DNA from: Scrofimicrobium canadense
GTDB taxonomy: Bacteria > Actinomycetota > Actinomycetes > Actinomycetales > Actinomycetaceae
Assembly: GCF_009696615.1 (NCBI RefSeq)
Contig: NZ_VULO01000008.1
Span: 62,001 to 126,000 of the forward strand
Direction of reading: 5' to 3'
Length of the DNA: 64,000 nt
This document shows positions 36,167-46,033 of this stretch, piece by piece. The notes beneath the pieces are model-generated. The model was not told where the DNA came from, ran no database searches, and saw only the letters and a program-made list of their open reading frames with translations. Position 1 is the first letter of the stretch. Each line of letters starts with the position of its first letter. A program made the position numbers and the translations under genes.

Positions 36167-37432
36167 TCAGCCTTGCTGACCGTAAAGTGTTTTGAATTGT
36201 TCTTCCATCTGCTTAGCAGCCGCCGCCGAATCCATTTGACCAGTAAATACCCCATCGGTACTGGTAATGATCGTGTTCCACATTCCATTTGGAAGATAAA
36301 CACGGTCGAAGAATGCCTTGGTGGGGATAGTCCCAGGCGCTACGTATTTGTCGAATGAAGGTTGGATATTGCCTAGATCGACCTCGACGTTGGTCAGTCC
36401 TGAGTATGCTCCAGACGCTTCAAGAAGTTTCTTCGCATTGGCGGGTTCTGCCAAGAACTCTAGGAATTTCAGTGCTTCTTCCTGATTTTTGGCATCCTTT
36501 GCCACGCCAAACGCACTCACGCCCTCGCCGCCGACAAGATAGGGACCGTCTATTCCTGGAAGAGGAATAAAGCCAAGGTTCACATCTGGGTTGAAATCAT
36601 AGGCATCGGAAAGAACGAAAGGCCATGACATTGCAAAGGCTGCAGTTCCTTCGGCCAGCTGACGTGCCATGTCATCGTAGGTTGCGGAGACATAGTCAGG
36701 ATTGATCCAGCCTTTGTCAGTCCACTCTTGGAGGTGATTAGTCACCCCTGATTCCCACAACTGAGGGTCAAAGGTACCGTCTGCGAACTGCTGTAGTTCT
36801 TGTTGCGTGTACTGCCCAGAAGCAATGAAGTTACCGACATCGCCAGCATTCTTGTCTTTACCGGCCGAGGTGAAAGGAACTGCATCAGTTTTCTCGGCTA
36901 CGGCGGCCATCGCCTCATTGAGTTTATCCCACGAATCGATTCCCTCAGCATCGACACCGGCTGCCTCTAGGACATCATAATTCACCAACATACCGGTGGT
37001 CCCGTACTCCAGTGGCAACGCATACAGGTGACCTTCTGAGTCGAGCATCACCTCGTCCAGAGAAGGATTCATATATTCAGCCCAAGGCTGGTCCTCCAGT
37101 GGCATGAGGAAGGGGCTATAGCGTAAAACCGACCATCCATGCGTTGAGATGACATCGGGCATTGAATCCGACGCCATTTTGACTTTCATGTCATCTTCAT
37201 AACTTGCCGCTGCCGTTGTGAGATTGACCTTGACCGCTTCTTTCTCTTCGAAAGTCGCGACTAGTTCTTTCATTACTTCTTCTTGCGGGCTACCCGCTGG
37301 CATATTGAGAAATAGGTCAAGTGCCCCGCTAGAGCCACCACCTGATTGGTCACCACCTGAACTGCATGCTGCCAATGCCATGGCACCGGCAGCGACTATT
37401 GCTGCTACATGTATTCCTCTATTGTTTCGCAT
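36167..37432 (-). CDS. ABC transporter solute-binding lipoprotein, alpha-galactoside type
   Basis: A 421-residue family 1 sugar-binding lipoprotein. The signal peptide ends ALAAC with the lipidated C23. LDLFLNMPAGSPQEEVMKELVATFEEKEAVKVNLTTAAASYEDDMKVKMASDSMPDVISTHGW is typical of the family. GGAGG precedes the ATG. It lies between the alpha-galactosidase and two permease genes, which suggests raffinose-family sugars or melibiose as ligand. Confidence 0.9.
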   Translation of the reverse strand: MRNNRGIHVAAIVAAGAMALAACSSGGDQSGGGSSGALDLFLNMPAGSPQEEVMKELVATFEEKEAVKVNLTTAAASYEDDMKVKMASDSMPDVISTHGWSVLRYSPFLMPLEDQPWAEYMNPSLDEVMLDSEGHLYALPLEYGTTGMLVNYDVLEAAGVDAEGIDSWDKLNEAMAAVAEKTDAVPFTSAGKDKNAGDVGNFIASGQYTQQELQQFADGTFDPQLWESGVTNHLQEWTDKGWINPDYVSATYDDMARQLAEGTAAFAMSWPFVLSDAYDFNPDVNLGFIPLPGIDGPYLVGGEGVSAFGVAKDAKNQEEALKFLEFLAEPANAKKLLEASGAYSGLTNVEVDLGNIQPSFDKYVAPGTIPTKAFFDRVYLPNGMWNTIITSTDGVFTGQMDSAAAAKQMEEQFKTLYGQQG

Positions 37433-37504
37433 GGGCGAACCTCCTTCGGTTTCCTGGTGCGGTTATGGGTTGTCGACTCCACCTGGGAGTCCACGCTGAA
37501 TGTG

Positions 37505-39757
37505 CTAGTTTTCTGAGGATATTTCGATGAGTAACGCCTGGTCTGGGTGCATAAGCGGTGTTTGCACTCCCACATGACGCAATGCTGCCCCCGTAAGAGT
37601 GATACCAGGAAGATCGGTATCTACTGGAATAACTCCCTGGTTTGTCGAGACGTAGAAGTTCTCTTCGGCTCCAAACCAATCAACCATTTGCAGACCGCTG
37701 GGAGCTGCGCCAATGAGAATAGGGCGAATCTGGTAGGTCTTCTTGTCGTCAAGACCCGCAAAGGTGATGCGCCCCCACGGAGAGATAGATGGACGATGAC
37801 GTGTCACTAGTTGGAAAAGAGCCCTATCTTTATCAGGGGCGACGATTCCCTGCAACCACAAAGAGTCATCCGGTGTCTCGCACCGAACTAGCGACCCACT
37901 ATGAAGAAAAGCTCGTTGTTGTTTGTAGAAAGAAATCCATTGCCGCAGTTCTTCAATCTCTTCAGGGTCGGCACTGGATATGTCCCACTCGATACCGAAG
38001 TGTCCCCATAGAGCGGTGGCACCCCGCATCGACATCGTTGACCAACGTCCTGTTGTATGCGAATGCGGAGACGCCACATGAGTTCCCATGAGCTCAGGTG
38101 GCAAAAGTTGCGCCAGCCACCGAGTCATTTCTTGGCGTTCTACAGGGTCAATACAATCGGAGACCCATACGCGATCCGTATGTTGAAGAATCTCTAGATC
38201 GATACGACCGCCGCCTGAGGAACATGATTCTATTTCCAATCCGGGGCACTGCGACCGAATGTCGTCAAGTAGCTTATATGTCGACAGCGTCTGAAGATGG
38301 ACAGCGGCACGTCCTTCTTGTTGGAGATTTCCAGCGTCGATGAGGTCGCGATTGTGATCCCACTTGATGTAGTCGATTCCGTACTCTTTGACCAGGGAGA
38401 CAATCCTGTCTTCTAGGTACTTTCTTGCCTCAGGAATCGAAATGTTAAGGACTTGCTGGTGCCGCCATTCTAGCGGGAGCGATTCTGAGTCTGTTCCGCG
38501 CGCCCCCATCACCCAGTCGGGATGACTACGTGCAAGATCTGAGTTCATACTGACCATCTCTGGTTCGAACCACAGACCAAACTGCATTCCTTTGCTGTGA
38601 ACGTAGTCGGCTAGTGGCCCTAAACCCTGCGGCCATACCTCTTCATCGACGTACCAATCTCCCAAGCCTTGGTGGTCATCTCGTCGACCTCGAAACCAGC
38701 CATCATCGAGGACATATCGTTCGACACCAATGGATGCTGCTTTATCTGCCAAAGCAAGTAGCTCAGGAAGATCATGACGGAAATACACCGCCTCCCAAAC
38801 ATTTATTGTCACTGGACGAGGGGTCTTCACGTGGTTGTTGCGGCTACGCATCCACGACTGCACGCGATTTGCTGCGTCATCCAACCCCACCGCGTGAAGA
38901 GCATAGAAGTATGGCGTCGCGTATTCTGCTCCCGTCTCGAGAGACACCTCGCCAGGATATAGGGCTTCAGAGCCACCGATAATTTCTTCCCCCGAAGGAA
39001 GTTTTTGCACCCACGTGCGGTGGTTCCCCGAAAACGCCGTATGCAAGCCCCAAATATTTCCTGACTGGAAGGAGAATCCTTTCTCACCCACCATCGTCAT
39101 ATCGGGTGCGTCAAAGCCAGTGCGCCCTCTCCAGGATTCACGTAACCGGCAAGCCACCTGAACATCTTGCCTTTGAGGATGGCGTTCTTTCCCCCAACGC
39201 CCCGTCATATCGAGGACTTCATTAGCTGTGAGAGGTAGGGGCAAAGCGATCCCTAGTTCTTGAAGATGGTAGACACCATCGCCGCTGTTGCCCAGCCTAC
39301 AACGAGTTCGGAAGAGTCCCTGGGGAAAAAGCTCCACCTCGATTCTTAGATCAAGATGAGCGCGCTCATCGGTCAGCCCGAAAATGAGTTTTCCGGCACC
39401 GCATTCAAGTACCCCGTCAGATTTCACTCCGTCGGTCTCTGGGGTTTCAACCGAGACTAGATCGAATCGTGGCGACCAGTCGACCCCGCCGGAGCGAAAA
39501 CCTTTGAGTCCGGCCCGACCCAGCCATCCATCAGATTCTAGCGGAACAATCCCGGTGGCCGCGGGGAGGTCTGGAGCGTTGCCTGCCAACGGCTCGCGGG
39601 AAGCACACACTAGTGCCTCAAGAGTTACAGACGTTTCACCTGTGAGTTCTGCTCCCCAATAGACGATTCGGGGAATCCGCTGAGAACTTGTGTCCAACAC
39701 CAAAGATAAACCACCGGCGCGTGCGTGGATCGTGCGTGCAAGCGCATCTTTGCCCAT
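37505..39757 (-). CDS. GH36 alpha-galactosidase
   Basis: A 750-residue family 36 glycoside hydrolase. It has the N-terminal beta-sandwich, the barrel with YVLDDGWFRGRRDDHQGLGDW (near 348) and GLWFEPEMV, nucleophile D467 in YIKWDHNRD, ESCSSGGGRIDLEIL, and acid/base D534 in WVSDCIDPVERQ. No signal peptide, so it acts on imported alpha-galactosides. I chose the ATG at 39757 because AGGA lies seven bases upstream. It is the first gene of alpha-galactosidase, binding protein, two permeases, LacI. Length and catalytic residues are complete. Confidence 0.95.
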   Translation of the reverse strand: MGKDALARTIHARAGGLSLVLDTSSQRIPRIVYWGAELTGETSVTLEALVCASREPLAGNAPDLPAATGIVPLESDGWLGRAGLKGFRSGGVDWSPRFDLVSVETPETDGVKSDGVLECGAGKLIFGLTDERAHLDLRIEVELFPQGLFRTRCRLGNSGDGVYHLQELGIALPLPLTANEVLDMTGRWGKERHPQRQDVQVACRLRESWRGRTGFDAPDMTMVGEKGFSFQSGNIWGLHTAFSGNHRTWVQKLPSGEEIIGGSEALYPGEVSLETGAEYATPYFYALHAVGLDDAANRVQSWMRSRNNHVKTPRPVTINVWEAVYFRHDLPELLALADKAASIGVERYVLDDGWFRGRRDDHQGLGDWYVDEEVWPQGLGPLADYVHSKGMQFGLWFEPEMVSMNSDLARSHPDWVMGARGTDSESLPLEWRHQQVLNISIPEARKYLEDRIVSLVKEYGIDYIKWDHNRDLIDAGNLQQEGRAAVHLQTLSTYKLLDDIRSQCPGLEIESCSSGGGRIDLEILQHTDRVWVSDCIDPVERQEMTRWLAQLLPPELMGTHVASPHSHTTGRWSTMSMRGATALWGHFGIEWDISSADPEEIEELRQWISFYKQQRAFLHSGSLVRCETPDDSLWLQGIVAPDKDRALFQLVTRHRPSISPWGRITFAGLDDKKTYQIRPILIGAAPSGLQMVDWFGAEENFYVSTNQGVIPVDTDLPGITLTGAALRHVGVQTPLMHPDQALLIEISSEN

Positions 39758-39850
39758 GACATTTCCTAACATTTATAATCCACCCCAGTAGATGCAAATT
39801 CTAACTACCAGGCTTTTTCGCTAAATCTAGTCATATATTCTGCTTTTTCG

Positions 39851-39872
39851 AGAGTCTACCCGCATAGACTCT
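39851..39872. promoter_or_regulatory. Inverted repeat between the ROK gene and the alpha-galactosidase
   Basis: AGAGTCTA/TAGACTCT with centre CCCGCA: perfect eight-base arms. It lies about 95 bases upstream of the alpha-galactosidase start and 44 bases after the ROK stop. No T run follows on either strand, so an operator is as likely as a weak terminator. Confidence 0.4.
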
Positions 39873-39915
39873 GTAGATGCAACCGCCTTCAGAATTTCGT
39901 CGTCAACTGTTTTTG

Positions 39916-41142
39916 TCAGAGCTGGATAAACAGATTCTCAGGATGCGGCGACAATTCTTGATCTAGAACCATAATCCCGGCCCCCAAAGCTCCAGAGATA
40001 ATACCGGCCCCTTCATGGCGATCGAGCTCAGTTTCCACCACATGCACAGCGCCAGCGGCGGCCCGAATATCGTGCAGCTCTCGGCCTAGCACTTCCATTG
40101 CTCGCCGATATTGGGGCCATAAAGGACCGGTGAAAGCCACGTGGTCGGCGTCGATAAAATCAACCGCAATTCTCAGCAACTGACTCAAGCCAGTCAGTGC
40201 CGAATCCATCAACGATAAAGCTCTGGCATCTCCAGACTGGGCCACATCAACGAGTTCCTTCAACGCGGCTGTGAGACTTATGTGCGCCGGATCGACATTA
40301 ATACCGGCTGCCACAGCACGCCCAGCTAAAGCACTCGGAGCAAGCACCTGCGCAACGCACCCCACCTGCCCACACTCACACACAGAAACGTCAGCTGACG
40401 TATCCACGACTATATGCCCCACCTGTCCCGCATTTCCAGAGAAACCCTTGACAATAGAGCCGCCACTAACAAGGCCCAGTCCAATGCCCGTTCCGATATA
40501 TACCAAAACTAGGTCGTCACCCAAGTCAGCATCGAGCCATCGAAGAGCGGTGACAGCAGCCATCACATCCTTAGCCATCCACACTGGCATTCCGGTCAAC
40601 TCTTTCAAGAGTCCCACTATCGGTACTCCCTCCCACCGGGGAAGATGTGGTGGTGACAAGATTTCTCCGCGACCCATATCGACGGGGCCGGGTACTGCAA
40701 GACCAATGCCCAATCGGCGCCCAGCAAGTTCCTTCGATGTGGACATTCGGCATATTGCCTGCGCAGCCATCTCCATGACACGTTCTGGCTTTTCATCTCC
40801 GTCTAGCCCAAAGGATTTTTCACATTGAATCGATCCTTCAAGATCAACTGCGACCACGGTGAGTAGCGCGGGGTCAAGATGCACTCCAAAAGCATGGGCC
40901 CCTGCAGCCCGCAATCGCAGAAGTTCGCGAGGCTTACCTGTCGCCTGCATCTCGGTTCCGCAGACTTCCAGCAGCCCCTCTAACAGAAGTTTGCGGACAA
41001 TATTTCCCACAGTTTGAGTACTGAGTCCCGTTGCTTGCGCCAGTTCCACCCGACTAGTTTCTCTTGCACGCCGGACCTGTGACAGCACCAACCTTTGGTT
41101 GTATGAGCCAACGCGAGTGATATTGCTGCCAAGTGATTCCAT
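39916..41142 (-). CDS. ROK-family regulator (NagC/XylR type)
   Basis: A 408-residue ROK regulator. An N-terminal winged helix (VELAQATGLSTQTVGNIVRKLLLEGLLEV, about residues 33-62) is followed by a sugar-kinase-like domain with VLVYIGTGIGLGLVSGG, GNAGQVGHIVV and the zinc motif CECGQVGC. The glutamate usual after GCV in the kinase signature (GCxE) is an alanine here (GCVAQ), as in some non-kinase ROK repressors. It is divergent from the alpha-mannosidase and probably regulates it in response to a sugar or sugar phosphate. The repeat at 41169-41189 is a good candidate operator. Confidence 0.9.
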   Translation of the reverse strand: MESLGSNITRVGSYNQRLVLSQVRRARETSRVELAQATGLSTQTVGNIVRKLLLEGLLEVCGTEMQATGKPRELLRLRAAGAHAFGVHLDPALLTVVAVDLEGSIQCEKSFGLDGDEKPERVMEMAAQAICRMSTSKELAGRRLGIGLAVPGPVDMGRGEILSPPHLPRWEGVPIVGLLKELTGMPVWMAKDVMAAVTALRWLDADLGDDLVLVYIGTGIGLGLVSGGSIVKGFSGNAGQVGHIVVDTSADVSVCECGQVGCVAQVLAPSALAGRAVAAGINVDPAHISLTAALKELVDVAQSGDARALSLMDSALTGLSQLLRIAVDFIDADHVAFTGPLWPQYRRAMEVLGRELHDIRAAAGAVHVVETELDRHEGAGIISGALGAGIMVLDQELSPHPENLFIQL

Positions 41143-41168
41143 TGTCCAATCCTATCGTTGCCACCACG

Positions 41169-41189
41169 TTAATAAATATGATTTACTAA
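41169..41189. promoter_or_regulatory. Candidate ROK operator
   Basis: TTAATAAA and TTTACTAA flank a five-base centre, seven of eight positions paired. Lying in the 85-base region between divergent ROK and alpha-mannosidase genes, it has the AT-rich form with TTTA(C/A)TAA half-sites that ROK repressors usually bind. Confidence 0.55.
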
Positions 41190-41227
41190 GTATCGATCGA
41201 CTTACTCCAACGTAGCCAGGAAGTTTC

Positions 41228-44200
41228 ATGCACGACAACACTCCTTTGATCAAGACCCGGATTGAACGCCTTCTTCGAGATCGCATCTCCCCGGCAAAAT
41301 ACCGCCAACGTGCACCGTTGACCATTACCAGGTGGGAAGCTCCTGGAGAACCAGTACCCTTCGCGGAAGCCAAACACCAGACCTTCACCTCCTTCGGCAA
41401 CGGCCAGTCATGGGGAGAGCCATGGGGAACCACATGGTTTCACCTCACCGGCAAGATACCCAATGAGTGGCTGAGCGAAGAAGGAACAGCTCCTGAAATA
41501 ATTGCAGATATCGGATTCAACACCACACAAACCGGGTTCCAATGCGAAGGAATGGCGTATCGATCCGATGGTTCGATTATCAAAGCAGTAGAACCCCATA
41601 ACCGTTACATTTCTCTTCCCGGGGCAGCGACTGACATTGACATTTTCCTCGAGGCGGCTTCAAACCCTGACGTCATCGACAACTGGTCTTTTCGCCCGAC
41701 CTATCTTGGAAGAAAAGAAACCAGCCGTGCGCGCACCTGTTACCGCGTAAAGGAACTTGCCCTAGGCCTCCTTGATTGTGAAGTGTGGTCGTTAGAAAGA
41801 GACATTCAGGTTCTGCTGGATTTAGCTCTCACCTTGGACGAGGCGTCATCGCGTCGCGCGCGGATATTTGCGGCGCTGAGTGATTGCCTTCGCGCTGTCA
41901 ATCCTGATGACGTTGCTGGTTCGGCCAAGGCGGGACGCCAGGTTCTACGCGACGTTCTCGCTTCTCCTGCAACCGCTTCCGCTCACACTCTCTATGCGGT
42001 CGGGCACGCTCATATCGATTCCGCATGGTTATGGCCGATACGCGAGACCGCAAGAAAAGTCGCCAGAACCTTTTCCAATGCTCTTGATCTGATGGATAAG
42101 GATCCCGAGTTCGTATTTGCGGCTTCCTCAGCCCAACAATACGCTTGGATCAAAGAACTCTATCCTGAACTTTTTGCACGGCTCAAAAAGAGAGTTGCCG
42201 AGGGACGCTTCGTACCCGTAGGTGGAATGTGGGTAGAGTCCGACACCAACCTACCTGGCGGCGAAGCCCTGGCTCGCCAATTTGTCCGAGGCGCTGGATT
42301 CTTTCGTCGCGAATTCGGCATTGAACAGCCCGAAGTGTGGCTACCTGATTCTTTCGGCTATTCGGCGTCCCTTCCGCAGATCATTCGTCTTGCCGGTGCC
42401 TCACGTTTCCTCACCCAAAAGATTTCCTGGAATCAAGTCAACCGCATGCCCCACCATACTTTCTGGTGGGAAGGTATAGACGGAACACGAGTATTCACCC
42501 ATTTCCCACCCGTCGACTCTTACGCATGTGAGCTCACCGCAAAAGAACTCAAACACGCTGAAGATGAATATGCGGATAAGGCAGTTGGCACTACTTCCCT
42601 AGTACCATTCGGATACGGCGATGGCGGAGGCGGCCCCACCCGCGAAATGTTAGGGATTGCCCATCGCACCCGCGACCTCGAGGGATCGCCTAAAGTACAA
42701 CTCTCTTCCCCATCAGCTTTCTTTGAAGTGGCGGCAGCTGAGTATCCGAACGCCCCCGTGTGGTCTGGGGAACTTTATCTCGAAATTCATCGCGGCACAT
42801 ACACCTCACAGGCCAGGACTAAGCGTGGGAACCGGACTACTGAGTCGCTCTTGCGAGCTGCAGAACTCTGGGCAACCACAGCGACCGTTCGAGGCGGATA
42901 CGAATATCCATATGAGACTCTTGACCGCATATGGGAAAAAGCCCTTCTCTACCAGTTCCACGATATTCTTCCAGGTACCTCCATCGGATGGGTTCATGAC
43001 GAGGTAGAACGAACCTATGCTGAGTTGGCAGAGCAACTCAAAGCAATCATTGAGGATGCTGACCAGCACTTGTCCCCACGATACGGCAGTGATTCCAAGA
43101 GCTCGGTTCTCAATTACGGCCCATTCCCTGTGCAGGGGATTCCGGCGCTGGCAGCCGGGACCCCAGCTGAGCGAAACTCCATTGAACAAACCCCTGAGAT
43201 TCGCGACAACAATGATGGATCACATACGGTCATCACTCAAGCACTGGAAGTAACGGTTGCACAGGACGGGACTTTACCCTCAATCGTTGATAAAACATCG
43301 GGCCGTCAAGTGGTGCCGCCAAGTACACCACTCAACCAGCTGCAGCTTTTCCGTGATACCCCAGCGCAGTGGGATGCGTGGGATATTGATATTATTGATC
43401 GCGAAACCCGGATAAATCTCGAAGACGTGACTTCTATGCACATAGAGGAAGCCGGCAGCGAAGTACGCATCATTACAAACAGACAATGTGGCGCCTCGAC
43501 AATCATTCAAGAAATCTCAATCCCTGCCGATGCTCCCCTCATCACAATCACCACAAAAGTCGACTGGCACGAGAAAGAGAAGATGCTGAAACTGGCGTTC
43601 CCTCTTGATCTTCGAGCTGAGCAGGCCACCTCCGAAATACAATTCGGACATATTCATAGGCCTCTCCACACGAACACGTCCTGGGATATCGCCCGCTTCG
43701 AAACGCCTGCGCATCGTTGGGTGCATGTAGGCGAGCCCGGGTTTGGCGTTTCTCTCGCTAACGACGCTACGTACGGCCACGACTTTGGGCGCTGGACGCG
43801 AGAGGACGACGGCGGAACGACCACTCAGATACGTCAATCGTTACTTCGCGCACCCCTCTACCCTGATCCGCAAACAGATCAAGGTGAACATTTTTTCGTC
43901 ACTCGGTTGCGCATTGGGGCGACAATCCCGCAAGCGATAGCTGACGGATACCAGTTGAACCTGCCACTGATCCCTCTTCCATGCGGATCTGCACCAACGC
44001 CACTACTGCAGGTCGATAATCCTGCGGTAGTGATCGAGTCAGTCAAACTAGCCGAAGACCGTTCAGGCGATGTCATAGTGCGCGCATACGAAGCTCATGG
44101 GACGCGGGCTGCGGCGACAGTGATGGGTGACTTCGATTTTGATTCCGTTGCGGCCGTCAACTTGCAAGAGCAACCCCTGGATAATCCGCGCATTACTGCC

Positions 44201-44293
44201 GAGGCGAAGTCTGTCTCCTTTTCCTTGCGGCCCTTCCAGATTGTTACTCTGCGGTTTCGGCTAAACGGTGGGCATTATCAGGTGGAAGAGTGA
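41228..44293 (+). CDS. GH38 alpha-mannosidase
   Basis: A 1021-residue family 38 alpha-mannosidase. It has the N-terminal domain, then zinc ligands H260, H262-D264 in GHAHIDSAWLWPIRET, nucleophile D374 in WLPDSFGYSASLPQI, and the C-terminal beta domains (VRGGYEYPYETLDRIWEKALLYQFHDILPGTSI and later). No signal peptide; it should trim imported mannosides, for example from host N-glycans. AGGAAG lies upstream of the ATG at 41228. Divergent from the ROK gene; hairpin 44327-44360 follows. Confidence 0.94.
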   Translation: MHDNTPLIKTRIERLLRDRISPAKYRQRAPLTITRWEAPGEPVPFAEAKHQTFTSFGNGQSWGEPWGTTWFHLTGKIPNEWLSEEGTAPEIIADIGFNTTQTGFQCEGMAYRSDGSIIKAVEPHNRYISLPGAATDIDIFLEAASNPDVIDNWSFRPTYLGRKETSRARTCYRVKELALGLLDCEVWSLERDIQVLLDLALTLDEASSRRARIFAALSDCLRAVNPDDVAGSAKAGRQVLRDVLASPATASAHTLYAVGHAHIDSAWLWPIRETARKVARTFSNALDLMDKDPEFVFAASSAQQYAWIKELYPELFARLKKRVAEGRFVPVGGMWVESDTNLPGGEALARQFVRGAGFFRREFGIEQPEVWLPDSFGYSASLPQIIRLAGASRFLTQKISWNQVNRMPHHTFWWEGIDGTRVFTHFPPVDSYACELTAKELKHAEDEYADKAVGTTSLVPFGYGDGGGGPTREMLGIAHRTRDLEGSPKVQLSSPSAFFEVAAAEYPNAPVWSGELYLEIHRGTYTSQARTKRGNRTTESLLRAAELWATTATVRGGYEYPYETLDRIWEKALLYQFHDILPGTSIGWVHDEVERTYAELAEQLKAIIEDADQHLSPRYGSDSKSSVLNYGPFPVQGIPALAAGTPAERNSIEQTPEIRDNNDGSHTVITQALEVTVAQDGTLPSIVDKTSGRQVVPPSTPLNQLQLFRDTPAQWDAWDIDIIDRETRINLEDVTSMHIEEAGSEVRIITNRQCGASTIIQEISIPADAPLITITTKVDWHEKEKMLKLAFPLDLRAEQATSEIQFGHIHRPLHTNTSWDIARFETPAHRWVHVGEPGFGVSLANDATYGHDFGRWTREDDGGTTTQIRQSLLRAPLYPDPQTDQGEHFFVTRLRIGATIPQAIADGYQLNLPLIPLPCGSAPTPLLQVDNPAVVIESVKLAEDRSGDVIVRAYEAHGTRAAATVMGDFDFDSVAAVNLQEQPLDNPRITAEAKSVSFSLRPFQIVTLRFRLNGGHYQVEE

Positions 44294-44326
44294 TGATGTG
44301 AAAGGTCTTCGTCAGGCAATCTAATT

Positions 44327-44360
44327 CGGAGGGGAGCGCGGTCATGCGCGTTCCCCTCCG
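44327..44360. terminator. Bidirectional hairpin between convergent genes
   Basis: A 14-base stem CGGAGGGGAGCGCG/CGCGTTCCCCTCCG (one G-T pair) with loop GTCATG fills the gap between the alpha-mannosidase and the MDR gene. No clear T run on either side. Confidence 0.65.
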
Positions 44361-45983
44361 TCACGCGCCACAGCACTCGAGCAACTCTTTTTCGGCTGCA
44401 GGGGTCCAACGTCCATCACTCAGAAGGCGTGCAACCGATGGGTAGGTGCGCATCAAATCACTCATGGTGAGGTAACCCAAGTCATGCAGCTGGGGATACA
44501 CCATGATTTTGCCTGGTGCCGTTCGGTTTTGGACCGCTTGGAAAGCTTCCGGCACACCGGCCATCCCGGTGATTGCCCCCAGTGCAACGGTCGTATCCAG
44601 TGTCCCTGCTTCGATGCGGGACAGAACCGTCTGCATGTCTGCGGTGGTAGATCCAGAACTGCCAATCAGAAAAATATGTTGAGCGATGACTCGTTGCAGA
44701 TCAATCGGCCCTAGGGTACCTGCGGGAATCCCTGCGAAAATATTCAACACACCGGAAGAGCCGGCAGCCTGAATCGCCTCCGCCACTAACTGCTGTGAAG
44801 GAACCAAACACACCACATAGTCGTAACCATCCCCCATAGGACGTTGAGCAGTGTTGACTAGCTGCAGATTGATGCCTCGACTTTCTGCTGCTGGGCCCGC
44901 TAGGGACGCTAAATGGTTCAAACGCTCATCACTGACATCAGTGCCTATGATTTCCGATTTGGACCCCAGCAGCGAAATTGCTCTAATAACATGCATACTT
45001 CCCATGGGTCCGGCGGCGCCGATCAGTAGTATGCGCCCACGAGGTGGCAACTCATCGCTACTTGGAATCCACCGATACCCATCCGCTGGGTTGCTGCCAG
45101 TTGTGCCGCAGTAGCGAATAAAATCGTAGTGGATCCTACCAATATCGACCGCCACCTCACGCTCGATGGTTTCCCCCGACAAAACAACATTGAGAATTCC
45201 ATGAGCCCGCAAGAGAGGTTCGAGTTTTTCTATAGTTACGGCCTTAGAACCGAAATAAACGATGTCATCGAATCCCTCAGTTGAAGGTTTTGGTAGTTGG
45301 TCGCCTTGGGACAAATCAACATATTCCACCTCACCAGCTGAGGCTTCTTCTAAGAAGGCTTCAAGCTTCCTGTCAGTGGAAGACGATTCGAATACTATAA
45401 GCATTCTCCCCTCCCGCAGGGGTCCTTTCCTCTCTTCCTGAGAATACGCACCCTCGACTGTTGCCCACGGCTCAACAAGGCCCACTGAAGCCGCCGATGG
45501 AGTTTCACTCACAGGCAAAAGAAATTTTTCGCCGGATTTCGTTACAACGCAACGCTCATCGACTACTACGTATTCTTGCAGAGCACCCTCAAAGTTGTAC
45601 CCGAACGCAGCATTTGAGTGGGCAGTTGGAAGATGCTTCCAGTCAGCTTGGACTAATACGCGATCACCGACAGAGAAATGACGAACATCAGTCCCTGCTG
45701 CTATAATTCGCGCAACCGGTTCATGCCCCGGCACCGTCGCCTGACTTCCCGGCACGTATGAGGGAATTTCGAGTAACTCCTCTCCAGAAATTCCGCCGAC
45801 CACTTCTGCTTTTCGCGGATGTTGGTCGTAGGATCGCAGAAGTTTCGTATCCGAAAAACAAATTCCACATGCTTCTATTTTTAGTAGTAGTTGTCTCGGG
45901 CCCACAGGCCGCACAGGATGCTCTTTATCAATTCGAATATCATCTTTTCCAACGAACTTAACTGCCCACTGAGTACGTTCCAT
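44361..45983 (-). CDS. Oversized zinc-type MDR dehydrogenase with two Rossmann-like segments
   Basis: A 540-residue member of the medium-chain dehydrogenase family, about 190 residues longer than usual. The catalytic domain has C39 in EACGICFSDT, H87-E88 in VPGHEPVARI and E171 in LVEPWATVEGAY. The four cysteines of the structural zinc lobe are absent. Two stretches look like nucleotide-binding folds: a degenerate one at about 190-290 (GRMLIVFESS, EYVDLS, IVYFGSKAVTIEKLEPLL) and a normal one from 315 (GRILLIGAAGPMGSMHVIRA, IIGTDVSDERL). I chose the ATG at 45983 with AAGGAA close upstream; an ATG at 46008 is possible. It is the last gene of an eight-gene sugar operon. A sugar or sugar-phosphate dehydrogenase is likely; the substrate is unknown. 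Confidence 0.8.
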   Translation of the reverse strand: MERTQWAVKFVGKDDIRIDKEHPVRPVGPRQLLLKIEACGICFSDTKLLRSYDQHPRKAEVVGGISGEELLEIPSYVPGSQATVPGHEPVARIIAAGTDVRHFSVGDRVLVQADWKHLPTAHSNAAFGYNFEGALQEYVVVDERCVVTKSGEKFLLPVSETPSAASVGLVEPWATVEGAYSQEERKGPLREGRMLIVFESSSTDRKLEAFLEEASAGEVEYVDLSQGDQLPKPSTEGFDDIVYFGSKAVTIEKLEPLLRAHGILNVVLSGETIEREVAVDIGRIHYDFIRYCGTTGSNPADGYRWIPSSDELPPRGRILLIGAAGPMGSMHVIRAISLLGSKSEIIGTDVSDERLNHLASLAGPAAESRGINLQLVNTAQRPMGDGYDYVVCLVPSQQLVAEAIQAAGSSGVLNIFAGIPAGTLGPIDLQRVIAQHIFLIGSSGSTTADMQTVLSRIEAGTLDTTVALGAITGMAGVPEAFQAVQNRTAPGKIMVYPQLHDLGYLTMSDLMRTYPSVARLLSDGRWTPAAEKELLECCGA

Positions 45984-46033
45984 TTTCCTTATATCTTCTG
46001 TTGTCATGTTTTCTGTCAGCACCGTCTCAATTA

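Noticed and set aside
40271-40828. Open frame of 185 codons on the plus strand inside the ROK gene
   Set aside because: Antisense shadow rich in P, S, T and R; no ribosome site.
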